DNA of 64,000 nucleotides from Azoarcus sp. (GCA_031258965.1 JAIRMC010000106.1:50159-114158), one strand, 5' to 3'. Counted from the first letter of the stretch, positions 19,542 to 31,139 are shown. A program made the numbers and translations. Notes: a model not told the origin generated them from the sequence alone.

Positions 19542-21386
19542 CTATCCGCTAGCCGCCACGATTTCCAGTATTTCCTCGCCGTAAGCTTCGAGTTTGCGGT
19601 CGCCGATGCCCGAGATCTTGCGCAGATCGCCGGGCGTGCCTGGCCGGGCGATGGCGATGTCGCGCAACGTGGCGTCGTGGAAAATAACGTAGGCCGGTAT
19701 GTTGCGCGCCTGCGCGGTGCTGGCGCGCCAAGCGCGCAGACGGTCGAACAACGCGGTTGGCACGCCGCCGGGGATGTCGTGGTTCGCGGCGGCTCTGTGG
19801 CGGGTTCTGGATTTGCGGCGCTGCCCGGGCGGCAGCCGGATCAGGAAATCGACTTCGCCGCGCAACAGGGGGCGGGCGGCCTCGGTGAGCGCCAGCGCGT
19901 TGTAACGCTCGTGGTCGACGCAGATGAAATCGTGGGCGATGAGCTGGCGAAACACCGCGCGCCAGTGTTTTTCGTCGAGATCGTTGCCGATGCCGAAAGT
20001 AGACAGCCGCTCGTGACCCCGATTCCGCACCTTGTCGGTGAGTTCGCCGCGCAGCACATCGATCAGATGTCCCGCGCCGAAACACTGGCCGGTGCGATAG
20101 ATGCAAGACAGCGCCTTGCGCGCGGCATCGGTGGCGTCCCAGGCCTGGGGCGGGGCGAGGCAATTGTCGCAATTGCCGCAAGGGGCGGCCTCCTCGCCGA
20201 AATAGGCGAGCAAATGCTGGCGGCGGCAGCCGGTGATTTCGGCGAGGCCGACCAGGGCATCCAGCCGGTTGCGGGCGAGCCTGCGGTAAGTTTCGTAATC
20301 GCGGTCGTCGACGCCATCGCCGGCATCGATCATGCGGCGCTGGTTGACCACATCCCGCGCGCCCCACGCCATCCATGCCCGCGCGGGCAGCCCGTCGCGG
20401 CCCGCGCGGCCTGTTTCCTGGTAATACCCCTCGATCGAGCGAGGCAAATCGAGATGGGCGACGAAGCGCACATCGGGCTTGTCGATGCCCATGCCGAAAG
20501 CGATGGTTGCCACCATCACCAGGCCGTCTTCGCGCAGGAAGCGGTTCTGGTGCGCGGCGCGAATCTCGGCCGGCATCCCGGCATGGTAGGGCAGGGCGGC
20601 GATGCCATGTTCCTGCAACCACGCGGCGGTTTCCTCTACCTTGCGCCTTGAGAGGCAGTAAACGATGCCCGCCGCGCGCGAGAATTTCGGGTAGATTTCA
20701 TCGCGGATGAAATTGAGCAACTGGCGGCGCGGATCGTCCTTTTCCACGATGGTGTAGTGGATGTTGGGACGGTCGAAGCTGGAGATGAAACACCGCGCTG
20801 CGTCCAGGTGCAGTCGTTGCACAATCTCGTCGCGGGTCTGGCGGTCGGCCGTGGCCGTGAGCGCAACGCGCGGAATGGCCGGATAACGTTCGGACAGGAT
20901 CGACAATTGCAGATATTCTGGGCGGAAATCGTGCCCCCATTGCGAGACGCAATGCGCCTCGTCGATGGCGAACAGCGCCAGCCGTTCCGTATCGCGCAGA
21001 TGATCGAGCCGGTCGAGGAATCTTGGCGTCATCAGTCGTTCGGGCGCGACATAAAGCAGATCGAGACCGCCCTCGAAAAGCGCGCGCTCGGTGGCGCGCA
21101 TGGCGTCGAGATCAAGGCTGGAATTCAGATAATCCGCCGCTACCCCGGCCTCTTTCAAGGCGCTCACCTGGTCGTGCATGAGCGCGATGAGCGGTGACAC
21201 CACGATGGCCGTGCCGGGCCGCATCAACGCCGGAATCTGGTAGCACAGCGACTTGCCGCCGCCGGTGGGCATCAGCACCAGCGCGTCGCCGCCAGCGGCG
21301 ACATGTTCGATGATCGTCTGTTGCTCGCCGCGAAAAGCGCCGTAGCCGAATACGTGGGTGAGGATGTCGCGGGCGTCCCGGCTCAT
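19542..21386 (-). CDS. recQ: ATP-dependent DNA helicase RecQ
   Basis: [63 protein letters not shown] Cys motifs, C-terminal HRDC. Confidence 0.95.
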   Translation of the reverse strand: MSRDARDILTHVFGYGAFRGEQQTIIEHVAAGGDALVLMPTGGGKSLCYQIPALMRPGTAIVVSPLIALMHDQVSALKEAGVAADYLNSSLDLDAMRATERALFEGGLDLLYVAPERLMTPRFLDRLDHLRDTERLALFAIDEAHCVSQWGHDFRPEYLQLSILSERYPAIPRVALTATADRQTRDEIVQRLHLDAARCFISSFDRPNIHYTIVEKDDPRRQLLNFIRDEIYPKFSRAAGIVYCLSRRKVEETAAWLQEHGIAALPYHAGMPAEIRAAHQNRFLREDGLVMVATIAFGMGIDKPDVRFVAHLDLPRSIEGYYQETGRAGRDGLPARAWMAWGARDVVNQRRMIDAGDGVDDRDYETYRRLARNRLDALVGLAEITGCRRQHLLAYFGEEAAPCGNCDNCLAPPQAWDATDAARKALSCIYRTGQCFGAGHLIDVLRGELTDKVRNRGHERLSTFGIGNDLDEKHWRAVFRQLIAHDFICVDHERYNALALTEAARPLLRGEVDFLIRLPPGQRRKSRTRHRAAANHDIPGGVPTALFDRLRAWRASTAQARNIPAYVIFHDATLRDIAIARPGTPGDLRKISGIGDRKLEAYGEEILEIVAASG

Positions 21387-21886
21387 TCGCGGCCAGTGCC
21401 CGCCTTGCGGATGCGCTCGATCAACGTGGAAGTCGAGCGCGCCACCTCGAACGGCACCGAATGCACGCTGCCCCCCCATCCGCGCACTTCCGCCGCGCCG
21501 ACAATCGCCTCCACCGGCCAGTCGCCGCCCTTGACCAGGACATCGGGCCGGACATCGAGAATGCGTGCGAGCGGCGTATCTTCCTCGAACCAGGTAACGA
21601 GGTCGACGCTCTCCAGCGCCGCGACTACCGCGAGGCGGTCTTCCAGCGGGTTCAGCGGGCGATCCGCTCCCTTGCCCAGGCGTCGCACCGACTCATCCGC
21701 ATTGATTGCCACGACCAAGGCCGCGCCCAGCGCCCGCGCGCGCGCGAGGTATGTAACGTGGCCACGATGGAGAATGTCGAAGCAGCCATTGGTCAACGCC
21801 AGCGGGCGGGGCAGGCGGGCGGCGCGGGCGGCAAGCGCCTGCGGCGGGCAGAACTTGGCTGTGAATGGCGGAGGTTTACAGGACAT
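21383..21886 (-). CDS. rfaE2: D-glycero-beta-D-manno-heptose 1-phosphate adenylyltransferase (RfaE2/HldE C-domain)
   Basis: [45 protein letters not shown]...[11 protein letters not shown]. Confidence 0.88.
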   Translation of the reverse strand: MSCKPPPFTAKFCPPQALAARAARLPRPLALTNGCFDILHRGHVTYLARARALGAALVVAINADESVRRLGKGADRPLNPLEDRLAVVAALESVDLVTWFEEDTPLARILDVRPDVLVKGGDWPVEAIVGAAEVRGWGGSVHSVPFEVARSTSTLIERIRKAGTGRE

Positions 21887-21932
21887 GGAGATTTTTGCTG
21901 CTTGTCGCCTCGACGCCGTATTATCGCTGCAT

Positions 21933-23675
21933 TTATCGCTTTCGTGTCGGCGGCAAGTCCGTGCAGACACCTTCCGCTACCTCCGCCGCCATGCCGACGG
22001 ATTCGCACAGGGTCGGATGCGGATGAATGGTCTTGCCGATGTCCGTCGCCGTCGCGCCCATTTCGATGGCCAGGCAGATTTCGCCGATCAAATCCCCTGC
22101 GTTCGCGCCCACGACGGCCCCGCCGAGAAGGCGATGGGTTTCCGTATCGAAAAGGAGCTTCGTTACCCCTTCCTCCGCGCCGTTGGCGATAGCGCGACCG
22201 CTGGCGGCCCAAGGGAAAACCGCTTTCTGGAATGTTTTGTTTTCGGCTTTCAACTGCGTCTCAGACTTGCCCGCCCAGGCGATCTCGGGAAGGGTATAAG
22301 CAACGCCGGGGATTTGCAGCGCGTCGAAAGCGGATTTCCGCCCGGCGGCGGCTTCCGCCGCGATGTGGCCCTCATGTACGGCTTTGTGAGCCAGCATCGG
22401 GTTGCCGGTGATGTCGCCAATGGCAAAAATGTGCGGCACATTCGTGCGCTGCTGCGGGTCGACTACGATGAAACCGCGTTCCGTGACGGCAAGGCCCGCC
22501 TTTTCGGCGGCGAGCGTCTTGCCGTTGGGGCCGCGGCCCACCGAGACCAGCACGCGGTCGAAGCTCTCTTTCTCCCCCGTGGAATAAGTGATTTCGATGC
22601 CCTCCGCCCTGGCCCCGGCGGCGGTAACGCCTGTCGCCGTCAGGATGCGGTCAAAGCGATGGGCGTTCTTCTTCTCCCATATCTTCACCAGATCGCGGTC
22701 GGCGCCGGGCATCAGCCCCTCGCCCTGTTCCACGATGGTGATGCGCGCCCCCAGGGCGCTATAGACGGTAGCCATTTCCAGCCCGATGATGCCGCCGCCG
22801 ATGATCAGCATCTTCCGGGGGATCGCGCCCAGGGCCAGCGCGCCGGTCGAATCCATGATGCGCTCGTCCTTCGGCATGAAAGGCAGTGCCACGGCGTGGG
22901 AACCGGCCGCGACGATGGCCTGGGCGAATTTCACCACCTGCTTTTTGCCGTTGGCGGCGATCACTTCGAGGTGATGCGCGTCGAGGAACTGCCCAACGCC
23001 CCGGATATGGCGCACCTTGCGGCCTTTCGCCATGCTGGCGAGACCGGTGGTGAGCTTTTCGACGATGCCGTTTTTGTGGGCGCGCAGGTGCTCGAGGTCG
23101 ACCTCCGGCGCGGCAAAACGCACCCCGGCCGCCGAAATATGCCCAGCATCCCCGATGACGGCGGCGACATGCAGGAGCGCCTTGGAGGGGATGCAGCCGA
23201 CATTGAGGCAAACACCGCCCAGCGTGCCGTAACGTTCCACGATGACGGTTTTCAGTCCGAGGTCGGCGGCGCGGAATGCGGCGGAGTAGCCACCGGGACC
23301 GCCGCCTAGCACCAGTACCTCGGTCTCGATGTCGGCATTGCCGCTATAAGCCGGAACTGGCGCCGCGCGAGGCGCTTCGACGGCGCGGACGGCGGTTTCC
23401 TTCGGTGGGTTTGCCGTCGCGGCGGGGGCGTTGGCGTCCGTCTCCACGCGGATCAGGACGCTGCCCCTGGAAACCCGATCGCCCAACTGCACCAGGACTT
23501 CTTTCACCACGCCAGCGGCAGTAGCGGGCACATCCATCGTCGCCTTGTCGGATTCCAGCGTCGCCAGCGCATCGTCGATAGCCAGGGCATCGCCGGGTTT
23601 CACGAAAATGTCGATGACGGGAACATCAGAAAAATCGCCGATGTCGGGTACCGCGATGTCGATGAGTGGGGGCAT
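21933..23675 (-). CDS. lpdA: Dihydrolipoyl dehydrogenase with N-terminal lipoyl domain
   Basis: Lipoyl DALATLESDKATMDVPA; FAD motif VLVLGGGPGGYSAAFRAADLGLKTVIVE, redox disulfide GGVCLNVGCIPSKALLH. Confidence 0.94.
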   Translation of the reverse strand: MPPLIDIAVPDIGDFSDVPVIDIFVKPGDALAIDDALATLESDKATMDVPATAAGVVKEVLVQLGDRVSRGSVLIRVETDANAPAATANPPKETAVRAVEAPRAAPVPAYSGNADIETEVLVLGGGPGGYSAAFRAADLGLKTVIVERYGTLGGVCLNVGCIPSKALLHVAAVIGDAGHISAAGVRFAAPEVDLEHLRAHKNGIVEKLTTGLASMAKGRKVRHIRGVGQFLDAHHLEVIAANGKKQVVKFAQAIVAAGSHAVALPFMPKDERIMDSTGALALGAIPRKMLIIGGGIIGLEMATVYSALGARITIVEQGEGLMPGADRDLVKIWEKKNAHRFDRILTATGVTAAGARAEGIEITYSTGEKESFDRVLVSVGRGPNGKTLAAEKAGLAVTERGFIVVDPQQRTNVPHIFAIGDITGNPMLAHKAVHEGHIAAEAAAGRKSAFDALQIPGVAYTLPEIAWAGKSETQLKAENKTFQKAVFPWAASGRAIANGAEEGVTKLLFDTETHRLLGGAVVGANAGDLIGEICLAIEMGATATDIGKTIHPHPTLCESVGMAAEVAEGVCTDLPPTRKR

Positions 23676-23885
23676 GGTCTGGCTCCTCGGCCTTGGATTG
23701 GAGTCGCTGCGCGCAAGCGGGCGGATGGACAAACGTTCCCGGATTATGCACCGATGAACCGATGCCGTTATCGGCGATATGCCGTGACAAGGCCAGGCCG
23801 CACATTGGCGGCTTGGCGGAATGCGATTCCCGTATTTTCGCGCGCGGGAAGCAAGGCGATGGATGACGGCGCGGGTTCGCCCGAC

Positions 23886-24740
23886 TTACATCATCGGGGC
23901 AAGCGAGGTGCGCATCTTCTGCATCGCCCGCGCTTCGATCTGGCGGATGCGCTCTGCCGAAACGCCATACTCCGCCGCCAGCTCGTGCAGCGTGGCCGTA
24001 TCGCCCTCGCGCAGCCAGCGGCGTTCGACAATATCCCGGCTACGCGCATCGAGCGCGTCGAGCGCATGGCGCAGGCCTTCATCCTGAAGGCGGACATGCT
24101 GCGCTTCTTCGAGCGCGGCGGAAGGTTCGGCGTGTGGATCGGGCAGGTAAGCGATGGGGGCGAAGTGTTCGTCCTCGTCGTCGCCGCCAGCTTCGAGCGG
24201 AATTTCCCGCCCGCACAGGCGCGTTTCCATTTCGACCACTTCTTCGGGCTTCACGCCAAGCCGCGCGGCGATGGCGTGCACCTCCTCGCGGTTCAAGGTG
24301 GAGCTATCCCGTTTCATGCTGCGCAGGTTGAAGAAAAGTTTCCGTTGCGCCTTGGTGGTGGCGATCTTGACCATCCGCCAGTTGCGCACGATGAATTCGT
24401 GGATTTCCGCCTTGATCCAGTGAATGGCGAACGACACCAAGCGCACGCCGCGCGCGGGATCGAAACGTTTGACGGCTTTCATCAGGCCGACATTGCCTTC
24501 CTGGATCAGATCCGCATGCGGCAGGCCGTAGCCGAGGTAGCCCCGGGCGATCGACACCACCAGCCGCAGATGCGACATCACCAATTGCCGCGCCGCGTCC
24601 AGATCGCCCTGTTCTTTCAGGCGGGTGGCGAGATCCAGTTCTTCCTGCTCGGTGAGCATGGGCAGGCGATTGACCGAGCCGATGTACTGGTCGATGCTGC
24701 CGGTGGCGCAAGAAATGGGGAGCGACAGGCTGTGATTCAT
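23886..24740 (-). CDS. rpoH: RNA polymerase heat-shock sigma factor RpoH (sigma32)
   Basis: YIGSVNRLPMLTEQEELDLATRLKEQGDLDAARQLVMSHLRLVVSIARGYLGYGLPHADLIQEGNVGLMKAVKRFDP; RpoH-box-like QRKLFFNLR. Confidence 0.95.
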   Translation of the reverse strand: MNHSLSLPISCATGSIDQYIGSVNRLPMLTEQEELDLATRLKEQGDLDAARQLVMSHLRLVVSIARGYLGYGLPHADLIQEGNVGLMKAVKRFDPARGVRLVSFAIHWIKAEIHEFIVRNWRMVKIATTKAQRKLFFNLRSMKRDSSTLNREEVHAIAARLGVKPEEVVEMETRLCGREIPLEAGGDDEDEHFAPIAYLPDPHAEPSAALEEAQHVRLQDEGLRHALDALDARSRDIVERRWLREGDTATLHELAAEYGVSAERIRQIEARAMQKMRTSLAPMM

Positions 24741-24768
24741 AAGTACAAAACCTCCTTGGCGGCGAATA

Positions 24769-24795
24769 TTAGCACTCCGCGTCTTGGAGTGCTAA
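24769..24795. promoter_or_regulatory. CIRCE element (HrcA operator)
   Basis: Exact TTAGCACTC-N9-GAGTGCTAA (TTAGCACTC CGCGTCTTG GAGTGCTAA), 28 nt upstream of the rpoH start. Confidence 0.95.
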
Positions 24796-24833
24796 ACCGT
24801 GGTGAAGTTTCTGTGTGACAAATGACGAAATAA

Positions 24834-24858
24834 GGGAAACGCCGAACAAGCGTTTCCC
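24834..24858 (-). terminator. Likely terminator for erpA
   Basis: GGGAAACGC-cgaacaa-GCGTTTCCC followed on the minus strand by TTATTTCGTCATTTGT. Confidence 0.65.
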
Positions 24859-24889
24859 TGAGCGGGACTTCCCCGGCGGCAAGCGCCGC

Positions 24890-25246
24890 TCAGACCGAGA
24901 ATGACGATCCGCAGCCGCAAGTATTGGTCGCGTTCGGATTGCGGATCACGAACTGCGCGCCTTCAAGCCCTTCGGTATAGTCGATTTCGGCGCCGACCAG
25001 ATATTGATAACTCATGGCGTCCACCAGCAGGGTCACGCCGTTCTTTTCGAGCGTGGTGTCGTCTTCGTTGACGTCCTCGTCGAAAGTGAAGCCATACTGG
25101 AACCCCGCACACCCGCCGCCGCTCACGAACACGCGCAGCTTCAGCGCGGGGTTGCCTTCTTCTTCGATCAGTCCGCGCACCTTGGCGGCGGCGTTGTCGG
25201 TAAAAACCAGGAAGTTCGAAACTTCATCCAGGGTTTCCGTGCTCAT
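24890..25246 (-). CDS. erpA: Iron-sulfur cluster insertion protein ErpA
   Basis: [28 protein letters not shown] ... [17 protein letters not shown]-type carrier Cys pattern. Confidence 0.93.
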   Translation of the reverse strand: MSTETLDEVSNFLVFTDNAAAKVRGLIEEEGNPALKLRVFVSGGGCAGFQYGFTFDEDVNEDDTTLEKNGVTLLVDAMSYQYLVGAEIDYTEGLEGAQFVIRNPNATNTCGCGSSFSV

Positions 25247-25337
25247 CGTGTTTTCTCCTCTGTTGTGGATTTGCCCATGCGGACAGACGCGATGATGCGC
25301 CCATGCGCGGGGCGGCGTCAAAGTCAAGGCATCACTG

Positions 25338-26375
25338 TCACGGGCTGACCGGCGTCATGGTCAGGCCAAGGCTTTCTTCCTCGCCGAACATGATGTTCAT
25401 GTTCTGCACCGCCTGCCCCGCCGCGCCCTTGACCAGATTGTCGATGACCGATAGCACCACGACCGTGTCTCCGCCCTGCGGACGATGCACGGCAATCCGG
25501 CAATGGTTGGAAGCTCGCACCGAGCGCGTTTCCGGATGACTGCCCGGCGGCATCACGTCGATGAAGGTTTCTCCAGCAAAGCGCGTCTCGAACAAGACCT
25601 GCAAATCCGCCTCGCTCAACTCGCTCGTCAGGCGCGCGTAAAGCGTGGCGTGGATGCCGCGCACCATTGGCGTCAGGTGCGGCACGAAAGTCAGCCCGAT
25701 GTCCCGCCCGCCCGCCACGCGGGAAAGTCCCTGGCGGATTTCCGGCAAGTGGCGATGGCCGCCAACGCCGTATGCCTTGAAACTGTCCGTCGCCTCCGCA
25801 TACAGATTCGCCGCCGCCGCCTTGCGTCCCGCGCCGGAAACGCCTGACTTGGCATCGGCGATCAAGTGATCGAGCGCCACGGCGTCCGCTTCGATCAAAG
25901 GCAGGAAGCCCAGTTGCACCGCCGTCGGGTAGCAGCCCGGATTGGCAAGCACCCTGGCCTTGCGAATCCGCGCCCGGTTGATTTCGGGCAGGCCATAGAC
26001 GGCCTCGGCCAACAGTTCGGGAGCGGCATGGCTCATGCCGTACCATTTTTCCCACCCTGCCTCATCAAGACGGAAATCGGCGGCCAGGTCGATAACCTTT
26101 ACGCCCGCCGCCGCCAATGCCGCCGCCTGTTTCATGGCGACGCCATTGGGCGTGGCGAAGAACACCACATCGCATTGTTCGAGCGCGGCATCCTCCGGCG
26201 CGACGAAATTCAAATCCACCCGCCGCCGCAGACTTGGGAACATATCGGACACCCGCTGCCCAGCCTCGCCGCGCGAAGTAATCGCGGTCAACTTCACCGC
26301 CGGGTGGCTTGCCAATATCCGCAACAGCTCGACACCCGTGTAACCGGTACCACCGACAATGCCCGCTTTTATCAT
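25338..26375 (-). CDS. argC: N-acetyl-gamma-glutamyl-phosphate reductase
   Basis: [29 protein letters not shown]...[19 protein letters not shown]. Confidence 0.96.
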   Translation of the reverse strand: MIKAGIVGGTGYTGVELLRILASHPAVKLTAITSRGEAGQRVSDMFPSLRRRVDLNFVAPEDAALEQCDVVFFATPNGVAMKQAAALAAAGVKVIDLAADFRLDEAGWEKWYGMSHAAPELLAEAVYGLPEINRARIRKARVLANPGCYPTAVQLGFLPLIEADAVALDHLIADAKSGVSGAGRKAAAANLYAEATDSFKAYGVGGHRHLPEIRQGLSRVAGGRDIGLTFVPHLTPMVRGIHATLYARLTSELSEADLQVLFETRFAGETFIDVMPPGSHPETRSVRASNHCRIAVHRPQGGDTVVVLSVIDNLVKGAAGQAVQNMNIMFGEEESLGLTMTPVSP

Positions 26376-26434
26376 GATTTTCCCTGCTCACCATTGAGAG
26401 CGCAGATTATCGCGCAGCTTTCAGGGATCAGGAA

Positions 26435-26971
26435 TCAGCGTGGCCTGTGGGACTGTTTTCCCGCCCGCAACAGGTAAGGCACGCTCCGGATGCCCAGGCG
26501 ATCACCGAGTTCCAGGTTCCGGGCAAGAGCGCCGGTGTCGCAATGATTTGTTGCGCTGGCGGGCAGGCGGCGTTTCAGCATCCAGTCGTTCCAGGCCGTG
26601 GCCGGATCGTTGGCGCACCAGATCAGGCGGGATTTCAGCATCGAGTCGCCGGACAGGATGGGATACAAAAAAGTGTAGAAGGTCGCGTTGTCGAGCCGGG
26701 CCAGTTTTTCGTCCAGTTTGGCGCAAAAGGGGCAATACGGGTCTTCAAACGTCACCAGGATCAGTTCGCCGTTGCCATGTACTTGTTTGATGGCTTGCGA
26801 CAAGGGCAGGCTGTCAAGGTCGATTTCGCCGTCGGCGCTTGCAAGGATTTCATCGGCGATCTCTCCTGGCGTCATGGCGGCGCGGCGCTGGGATTGGTAA
26901 TACGGAATGCCCGCCGTCACGAGCAGCAGGAACAGCGCCAGAAGAACGCCCGCGGGGGTTGGCGTTTTCAT
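26435..26971 (-). CDS. Thioredoxin-fold thiol:disulfide protein, DsbC/DsbG-like, with CPFC active site
   Basis: N-terminal signal/[25 protein letters not shown], cis-Pro SVP; C-terminus short. Confidence 0.7.
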   Translation of the reverse strand: MKTPTPAGVLLALFLLLVTAGIPYYQSQRRAAMTPGEIADEILASADGEIDLDSLPLSQAIKQVHGNGELILVTFEDPYCPFCAKLDEKLARLDNATFYTFLYPILSGDSMLKSRLIWCANDPATAWNDWMLKRRLPASATNHCDTGALARNLELGDRLGIRSVPYLLRAGKQSHRPR

Positions 26972-28071
26972 TCGTTTTCCGTTCCGGGCCGCGCCGTTTG
27001 CAGGATCTCCCGCAGGGCCGCGATCAACGTGGCGGATTGTTCGTCGGTACCGACGGTGATGCGCAGATATTGTTCGATGCCCGGCGTTTTGAAATGGCGC
27101 ACGATAATGGCGCGCTGGCGCAGCGCGGCGGCGATTTCGCCCGCGTCATGCGCCGGGTGGCGGGCAAAAACGAAATTGGCCGATGAGGGCGGGACGATGA
27201 AGCCGAGTTCCCGCAAACGGGCCGTGAGCATGGCGCGGGTGACGATGATTTTTCGCCGGCTTTCCTGGAACCAGACTTCGTCCTGCACGGCGGCGATGGC
27301 GCCGACGAGCGCCAGGCGGCCGAGGGGATAGGAGTTGAAGCTGTTTTTTATCCGATCCAGGCCCGCGATCAGCTCTGGATGTCCGATGGCGAAGCCGACC
27401 CGCAACCCGGCGAGCGCGCGGCTTTTCGAGAAGGTCTGCACGACCAGCAGGTTGGGATGGCGGTCGATGAGGGCAATGGCGCTGGCGTCGTCGTCCGCGA
27501 AGTCGATGTAGGCCTCGTCAATCAGGACGACGGCGTCCGGGTTGGCGGCGGCAATGCGTTCGACCTCCGCGCGCGGCAACAGGCGGCCCGTAGGCGCGTT
27601 GGGGTTGGGAAAGACGATGCCGCCCGCGCGCTCGCCGTCGCGGGGCAGGTAATCTTCGGCCCGCAGGGCGAAGCCGTCCGCGAGCGGAATCCTGCGGAAA
27701 TCGATACCGTACAGGCCGCAATAAACCGGGTAGAAGCTGTAGGTGATGTCCGGCATCCATAGCGGGAGATCGTGTTTCAGCAGGCCGAGGAAAGCGTGGG
27801 CGAGCACTTCGTCGGAGCCGTTGCCGACGAAGATATGCGCCTGGCTCGTTGCGTGACGGGCGGCGAGCGCGGCTTTGAGTGCCTTTGCGTCCGGGTCGGG
27901 ATAGAGGCGCAGGCTGTCGGCGGCGGCGGCGCAAATGGCTTTGATCGCCATGGGCGAGGGGCCGTAGGGATTTTCGTTGGTGTTGAGTTTGATGAGGTTG
28001 TCGAGTCCGGGCTGTTCGCCCGGTGCGTAGGGGGTCAGGCCGTGGGTGACGGCGCTCCAGTAGCGGCTCAT
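26968..28071 (-). CDS. hisC: Histidinol-phosphate aminotransferase
   Basis: [21 protein letters not shown]...[21 protein letters not shown]. Confidence 0.95.
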   Translation of the reverse strand: MSRYWSAVTHGLTPYAPGEQPGLDNLIKLNTNENPYGPSPMAIKAICAAAADSLRLYPDPDAKALKAALAARHATSQAHIFVGNGSDEVLAHAFLGLLKHDLPLWMPDITYSFYPVYCGLYGIDFRRIPLADGFALRAEDYLPRDGERAGGIVFPNPNAPTGRLLPRAEVERIAAANPDAVVLIDEAYIDFADDDASAIALIDRHPNLLVVQTFSKSRALAGLRVGFAIGHPELIAGLDRIKNSFNSYPLGRLALVGAIAAVQDEVWFQESRRKIIVTRAMLTARLRELGFIVPPSSANFVFARHPAHDAGEIAAALRQRAIIVRHFKTPGIEQYLRITVGTDEQSATLIAALREILQTARPGTENE

Positions 28072-28228
28072 GCGGAAACTGCGGAGAAGAGGGGAGGGGG
28101 GCAGAGGCGGAAACGCGGGGAGAGAGGGGAAAGGCGTGTCCGGCGCGTAAATCGGGCCGCCGGGAGAGGTTGCAAACGCTGGCGATGGTATCATGTCCCG
28201 CTTATTTACCTGTTTCACCAGACAGACC

Positions 28229-28816
28229 ATGCGTCAGGCCAGCGTTACCCGCAATACGGTGGAGACCCGCATCTCGGTGCGCCTTGATCTCGACGGCGCG
28301 GGACTGGGCAAGCTCGACACGGGCGTGCCTTTTCTCGATCACATGCTCGACCAGGTGATCCGGCACGGTTTCATCGACCTTGACGTGCGTTGCGAGGGCG
28401 ACATCCACATTGACGACCATCATTCGGTGGAGGATGTCGGCATCGCGCTCGGGCAGGCGTTCGCCAGGGCGATAGGCGACAAGAAAGGCGTGCGCCGCTA
28501 CGGGCATGCCTACGTGCCGCTTGATGAATCGCTCTCCAGGGTGGCGCTCGACATTTCCGGGCGGCCTGGCCTGTTCTATTTCGTGACCTTCGCCCGCGAG
28601 CGCATCGGAGGTTTCGATGTCGACTTGGCGCGTGAGTTTTTCCAGGGCTTCGTCAACCATGCGGGGATAACGTTGCACATCGATAACCTGCGCGGCGACA
28701 ATGCGCACCACCAGTGCGAAACCGTGTTCAAGGCGTTTGGCCGCGCCCTGCGCATGGCCGCGGAGCGCGACGAGCGCGCCGCGGGCGCGGTGCCGTCGAC
28801 CAAGGGCGCGCTCTGA
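28229..28816 (+). CDS. hisB: Imidazoleglycerol-phosphate dehydratase
   Basis: [16 protein letters not shown]...[20 protein letters not shown]...[16 protein letters not shown]. Confidence 0.96.
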   Translation: MRQASVTRNTVETRISVRLDLDGAGLGKLDTGVPFLDHMLDQVIRHGFIDLDVRCEGDIHIDDHHSVEDVGIALGQAFARAIGDKKGVRRYGHAYVPLDESLSRVALDISGRPGLFYFVTFARERIGGFDVDLAREFFQGFVNHAGITLHIDNLRGDNAHHQCETVFKAFGRALRMAAERDERAAGAVPSTKGAL

Positions 28817-28942
28817 CGCGCCCCCGGCAATAAGAGAGGCGCGATTCCGCAACCGGATTTTCGTGATGAACTGTACCTGGACCTCGCGGCGCGCCCGCGG
28901 CATCTTCATAGCTTTTTCTTTTCTTTCCGGCAGGCGGACGCG

Positions 28943-29581
28943 ATGAGCGCGGTGGTTGTCATCGACTATGGCATGGGCAATCTGCGCTCGGTGGCGAAAG
29001 CCATCGAACATGTCGCGCCGGAATGCCGGGTGGAGATCACCGCCGATCCGGCGCGGGTGGCCGCCGCTGACAGGGTAGTGTTCCCCGGCCAGGGCGCGAT
29101 GCCCGACTGCATGCGCGAACTCGATTTGCGCGGCCTGCGCCCGGCGGTGCTCGACGCGGCGGCCTCGAAACCCTTCCTGGGCATCTGTATCGGCCTGCAA
29201 ATGCTGTTCGAGAGGAGCGGCGAGGGGGACGTGCCGGGGCTTGGCATTTTCACGGGCGAAGTCGTGCGTTTCCGCGACGAAGCGATGCGCGGCGGCGATG
29301 GCGCGCGCCTGAAAGTGCCGCACATGGGCTGGAACGAAGTATGGCGGCGGCGTCCGCATCCGCTCTGGGAAGGCATCCCGGACGGGGCGCGTTTCTACTT
29401 CGTCCACAGCTATCATGTGTGCCCGGCGGCGGCCGGCGTGATCGCCGCCGAAACCGATCATGGCATTCGCTTTACCAGCGCGGTGGAGCGGGCTAATATC
29501 TTCGCAATCCAGTTTCATCCGGAAAAAAGCGCCCAGGCCGGTTTGCGCCTGCTGTCCAACTTCATGCAATGGGCGCCCTGA
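28943..29581 (+). CDS. hisH: Imidazole glycerol phosphate synthase subunit HisH
   Basis: VVVIDYGMGNLRSVAKAIEH...PFLGICIGLQMLF...AIQFHPEKSAQAGLRLL. Confidence 0.96.
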   Translation: MSAVVVIDYGMGNLRSVAKAIEHVAPECRVEITADPARVAAADRVVFPGQGAMPDCMRELDLRGLRPAVLDAAASKPFLGICIGLQMLFERSGEGDVPGLGIFTGEVVRFRDEAMRGGDGARLKVPHMGWNEVWRRRPHPLWEGIPDGARFYFVHSYHVCPAAAGVIAAETDHGIRFTSAVERANIFAIQFHPEKSAQAGLRLLSNFMQWAP

Positions 29582-29626
29582 ACCACGGGCGCCCGCTCCG
29601 ATCATCGCCACGATTCCTGTCCCGGT

Positions 29627-30379
29627 ATGCTGCTCATCCCCGCCATCGATCTCAAGGACGGCCATTGCGTTCGCCTCCGGCAAGGCGAAATGAATGATGC
29701 CACGGTATTCTCGGAGGCGCCCGCCGACATGGCCCGGCACTGGCTCGACCAGGGCGCGCGACGCCTGCATCTAGTCGATCTCAACGGCGCTTTCGCGGGC
29801 AAGCCTGTCAATGGCAAGGCGATCCGCGCCATCGTCGGCGAAGTCGACGACGATATTCCCGTGCAGCTCGGCGGCGGCATCCGCGACCTCGACACCATCG
29901 AGCGTTATCTCGACGAGGGCATCAGCTACGTCATCATCGGCACTGCCGCGGTGAAAAATCCCGGCCTGCTGCACGATGCCTGCGGCGCGTTTCCCGGACA
30001 CATCATCGTCGGGCTGGACGCGCGCGACGGCAAGGCCGCCGTCGATGGCTGGTCGAAACTCACCGGGCACGATATCGTCGATTTGGCAAAGAAATTCGAG
30101 GATTACGGGGTCGAAGCGGTGATCTACACCGACATCGGGCGCGACGGCATGCTGACCGGCGTCAACATCGAAGCCACGGTGCGGCTGGCCCGCGCCCTGC
30201 GCATTCCCGTGATCGCCAGCGGCGGCGTGGCGAGCCTTGCCGACATCGAAGCCCTGTGCGCCATCGAGGACGAAGGCGTGAGCGCCGCCATCACCGGGCG
30301 CGCCATCTACGAAGGCACGCTCGATTTCGCCGCCGGGCAGGCGCGCGCCGACGAACTCACCGCCGCGCGGGCGCGTTGA
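29627..30379 (+). CDS. hisA: ProFAR isomerase HisA
   Basis: [32 protein letters not shown]...[15 protein letters not shown]. Confidence 0.96.
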   Translation: MLLIPAIDLKDGHCVRLRQGEMNDATVFSEAPADMARHWLDQGARRLHLVDLNGAFAGKPVNGKAIRAIVGEVDDDIPVQLGGGIRDLDTIERYLDEGISYVIIGTAAVKNPGLLHDACGAFPGHIIVGLDARDGKAAVDGWSKLTGHDIVDLAKKFEDYGVEAVIYTDIGRDGMLTGVNIEATVRLARALRIPVIASGGVASLADIEALCAIEDEGVSAAITGRAIYEGTLDFAAGQARADELTAARAR

Positions 30380-30380
30380 C

Positions 30381-31139
30381 ATGCTGGCCAAGCGCATCAT
30401 TCCCTGCCTCGACGTCAACGCCGGGCGCGTGGTCAAGGGCACGAACTTCGTCGATCTGCGCGATGCGGGCGATCCGGTCGAAGTCGCGCGCCGTTACGAC
30501 GAGCAAGGCGCGGATGAAGTCACCTTCCTCGACATCACCGCCAGTTCCGATGCGCGCGACATCATCCTCCACGTGGTCGAACAGGTCGCCGGACAAGTTT
30601 TCATCCCGCTCACCGTGGGCGGCGGCGTGCGCACGGTCGAGGACGTGCGGCGGCTTCTCAACGCTGGCGCCGACAAGGTGAGCATCAACACGGCGGCGGT
30701 CAACAACCCCGAAGTTGTGCGGGAAGCCAGCGGCAAGGTCGGCAGCCAGTGCATCGTGGTAGCCATCGACGCCAAGGCGGGCGCGCCGGGCAAATGGGAA
30801 GTCTTTACTCATGGCGGACGCAAGAGCGCGGGGCTGGACGCCGTCGAATGGGCGCGGCGGGTCGAGGCGCTTGGCGCGGGCGAAATCCTCCTCACCAGCA
30901 TGGATCGGGACGGCACCCGCGCCGGGTTCGATCTCGCGCTCACCCGCGCCGTGACCGACGCTGTACGCATCCCGGTCATCGCCAGCGGCGGCGTGGGCAC
31001 GCTCGGGCATCTGGCCGACGGCGTGAGCGCGGGCGGCGCGGATGCGGTGCTGGCGGCAAGCATCTTTCATTTCGGCGAACACACCGTGCGCGAGGCCAAG
31101 GAACTGATGCGCGCGCGCGGCATCGAGGTGCGGTTGTGA
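30381..31139 (+). CDS. hisF: Imidazole glycerol phosphate synthase subunit HisF
   Basis: [55 protein letters not shown]. Confidence 0.97.
   Translation: MLAKRIIPCLDVNAGRVVKGTNFVDLRDAGDPVEVARRYDEQGADEVTFLDITASSDARDIILHVVEQVAGQVFIPLTVGGGVRTVEDVRRLLNAGADKVSINTAAVNNPEVVREASGKVGSQCIVVAIDAKAGAPGKWEVFTHGGRKSAGLDAVEWARRVEALGAGEILLTSMDRDGTRAGFDLALTRAVTDAVRIPVIASGGVGTLGHLADGVSAGGADAVLAASIFHFGEHTVREAKELMRARGIEVRL

Noticed and set aside
28202-29770. 522-aa minus-strand ORF opposite hisB/hisH
   Set aside because: Antisense to well-supported his genes; shadow ORF.
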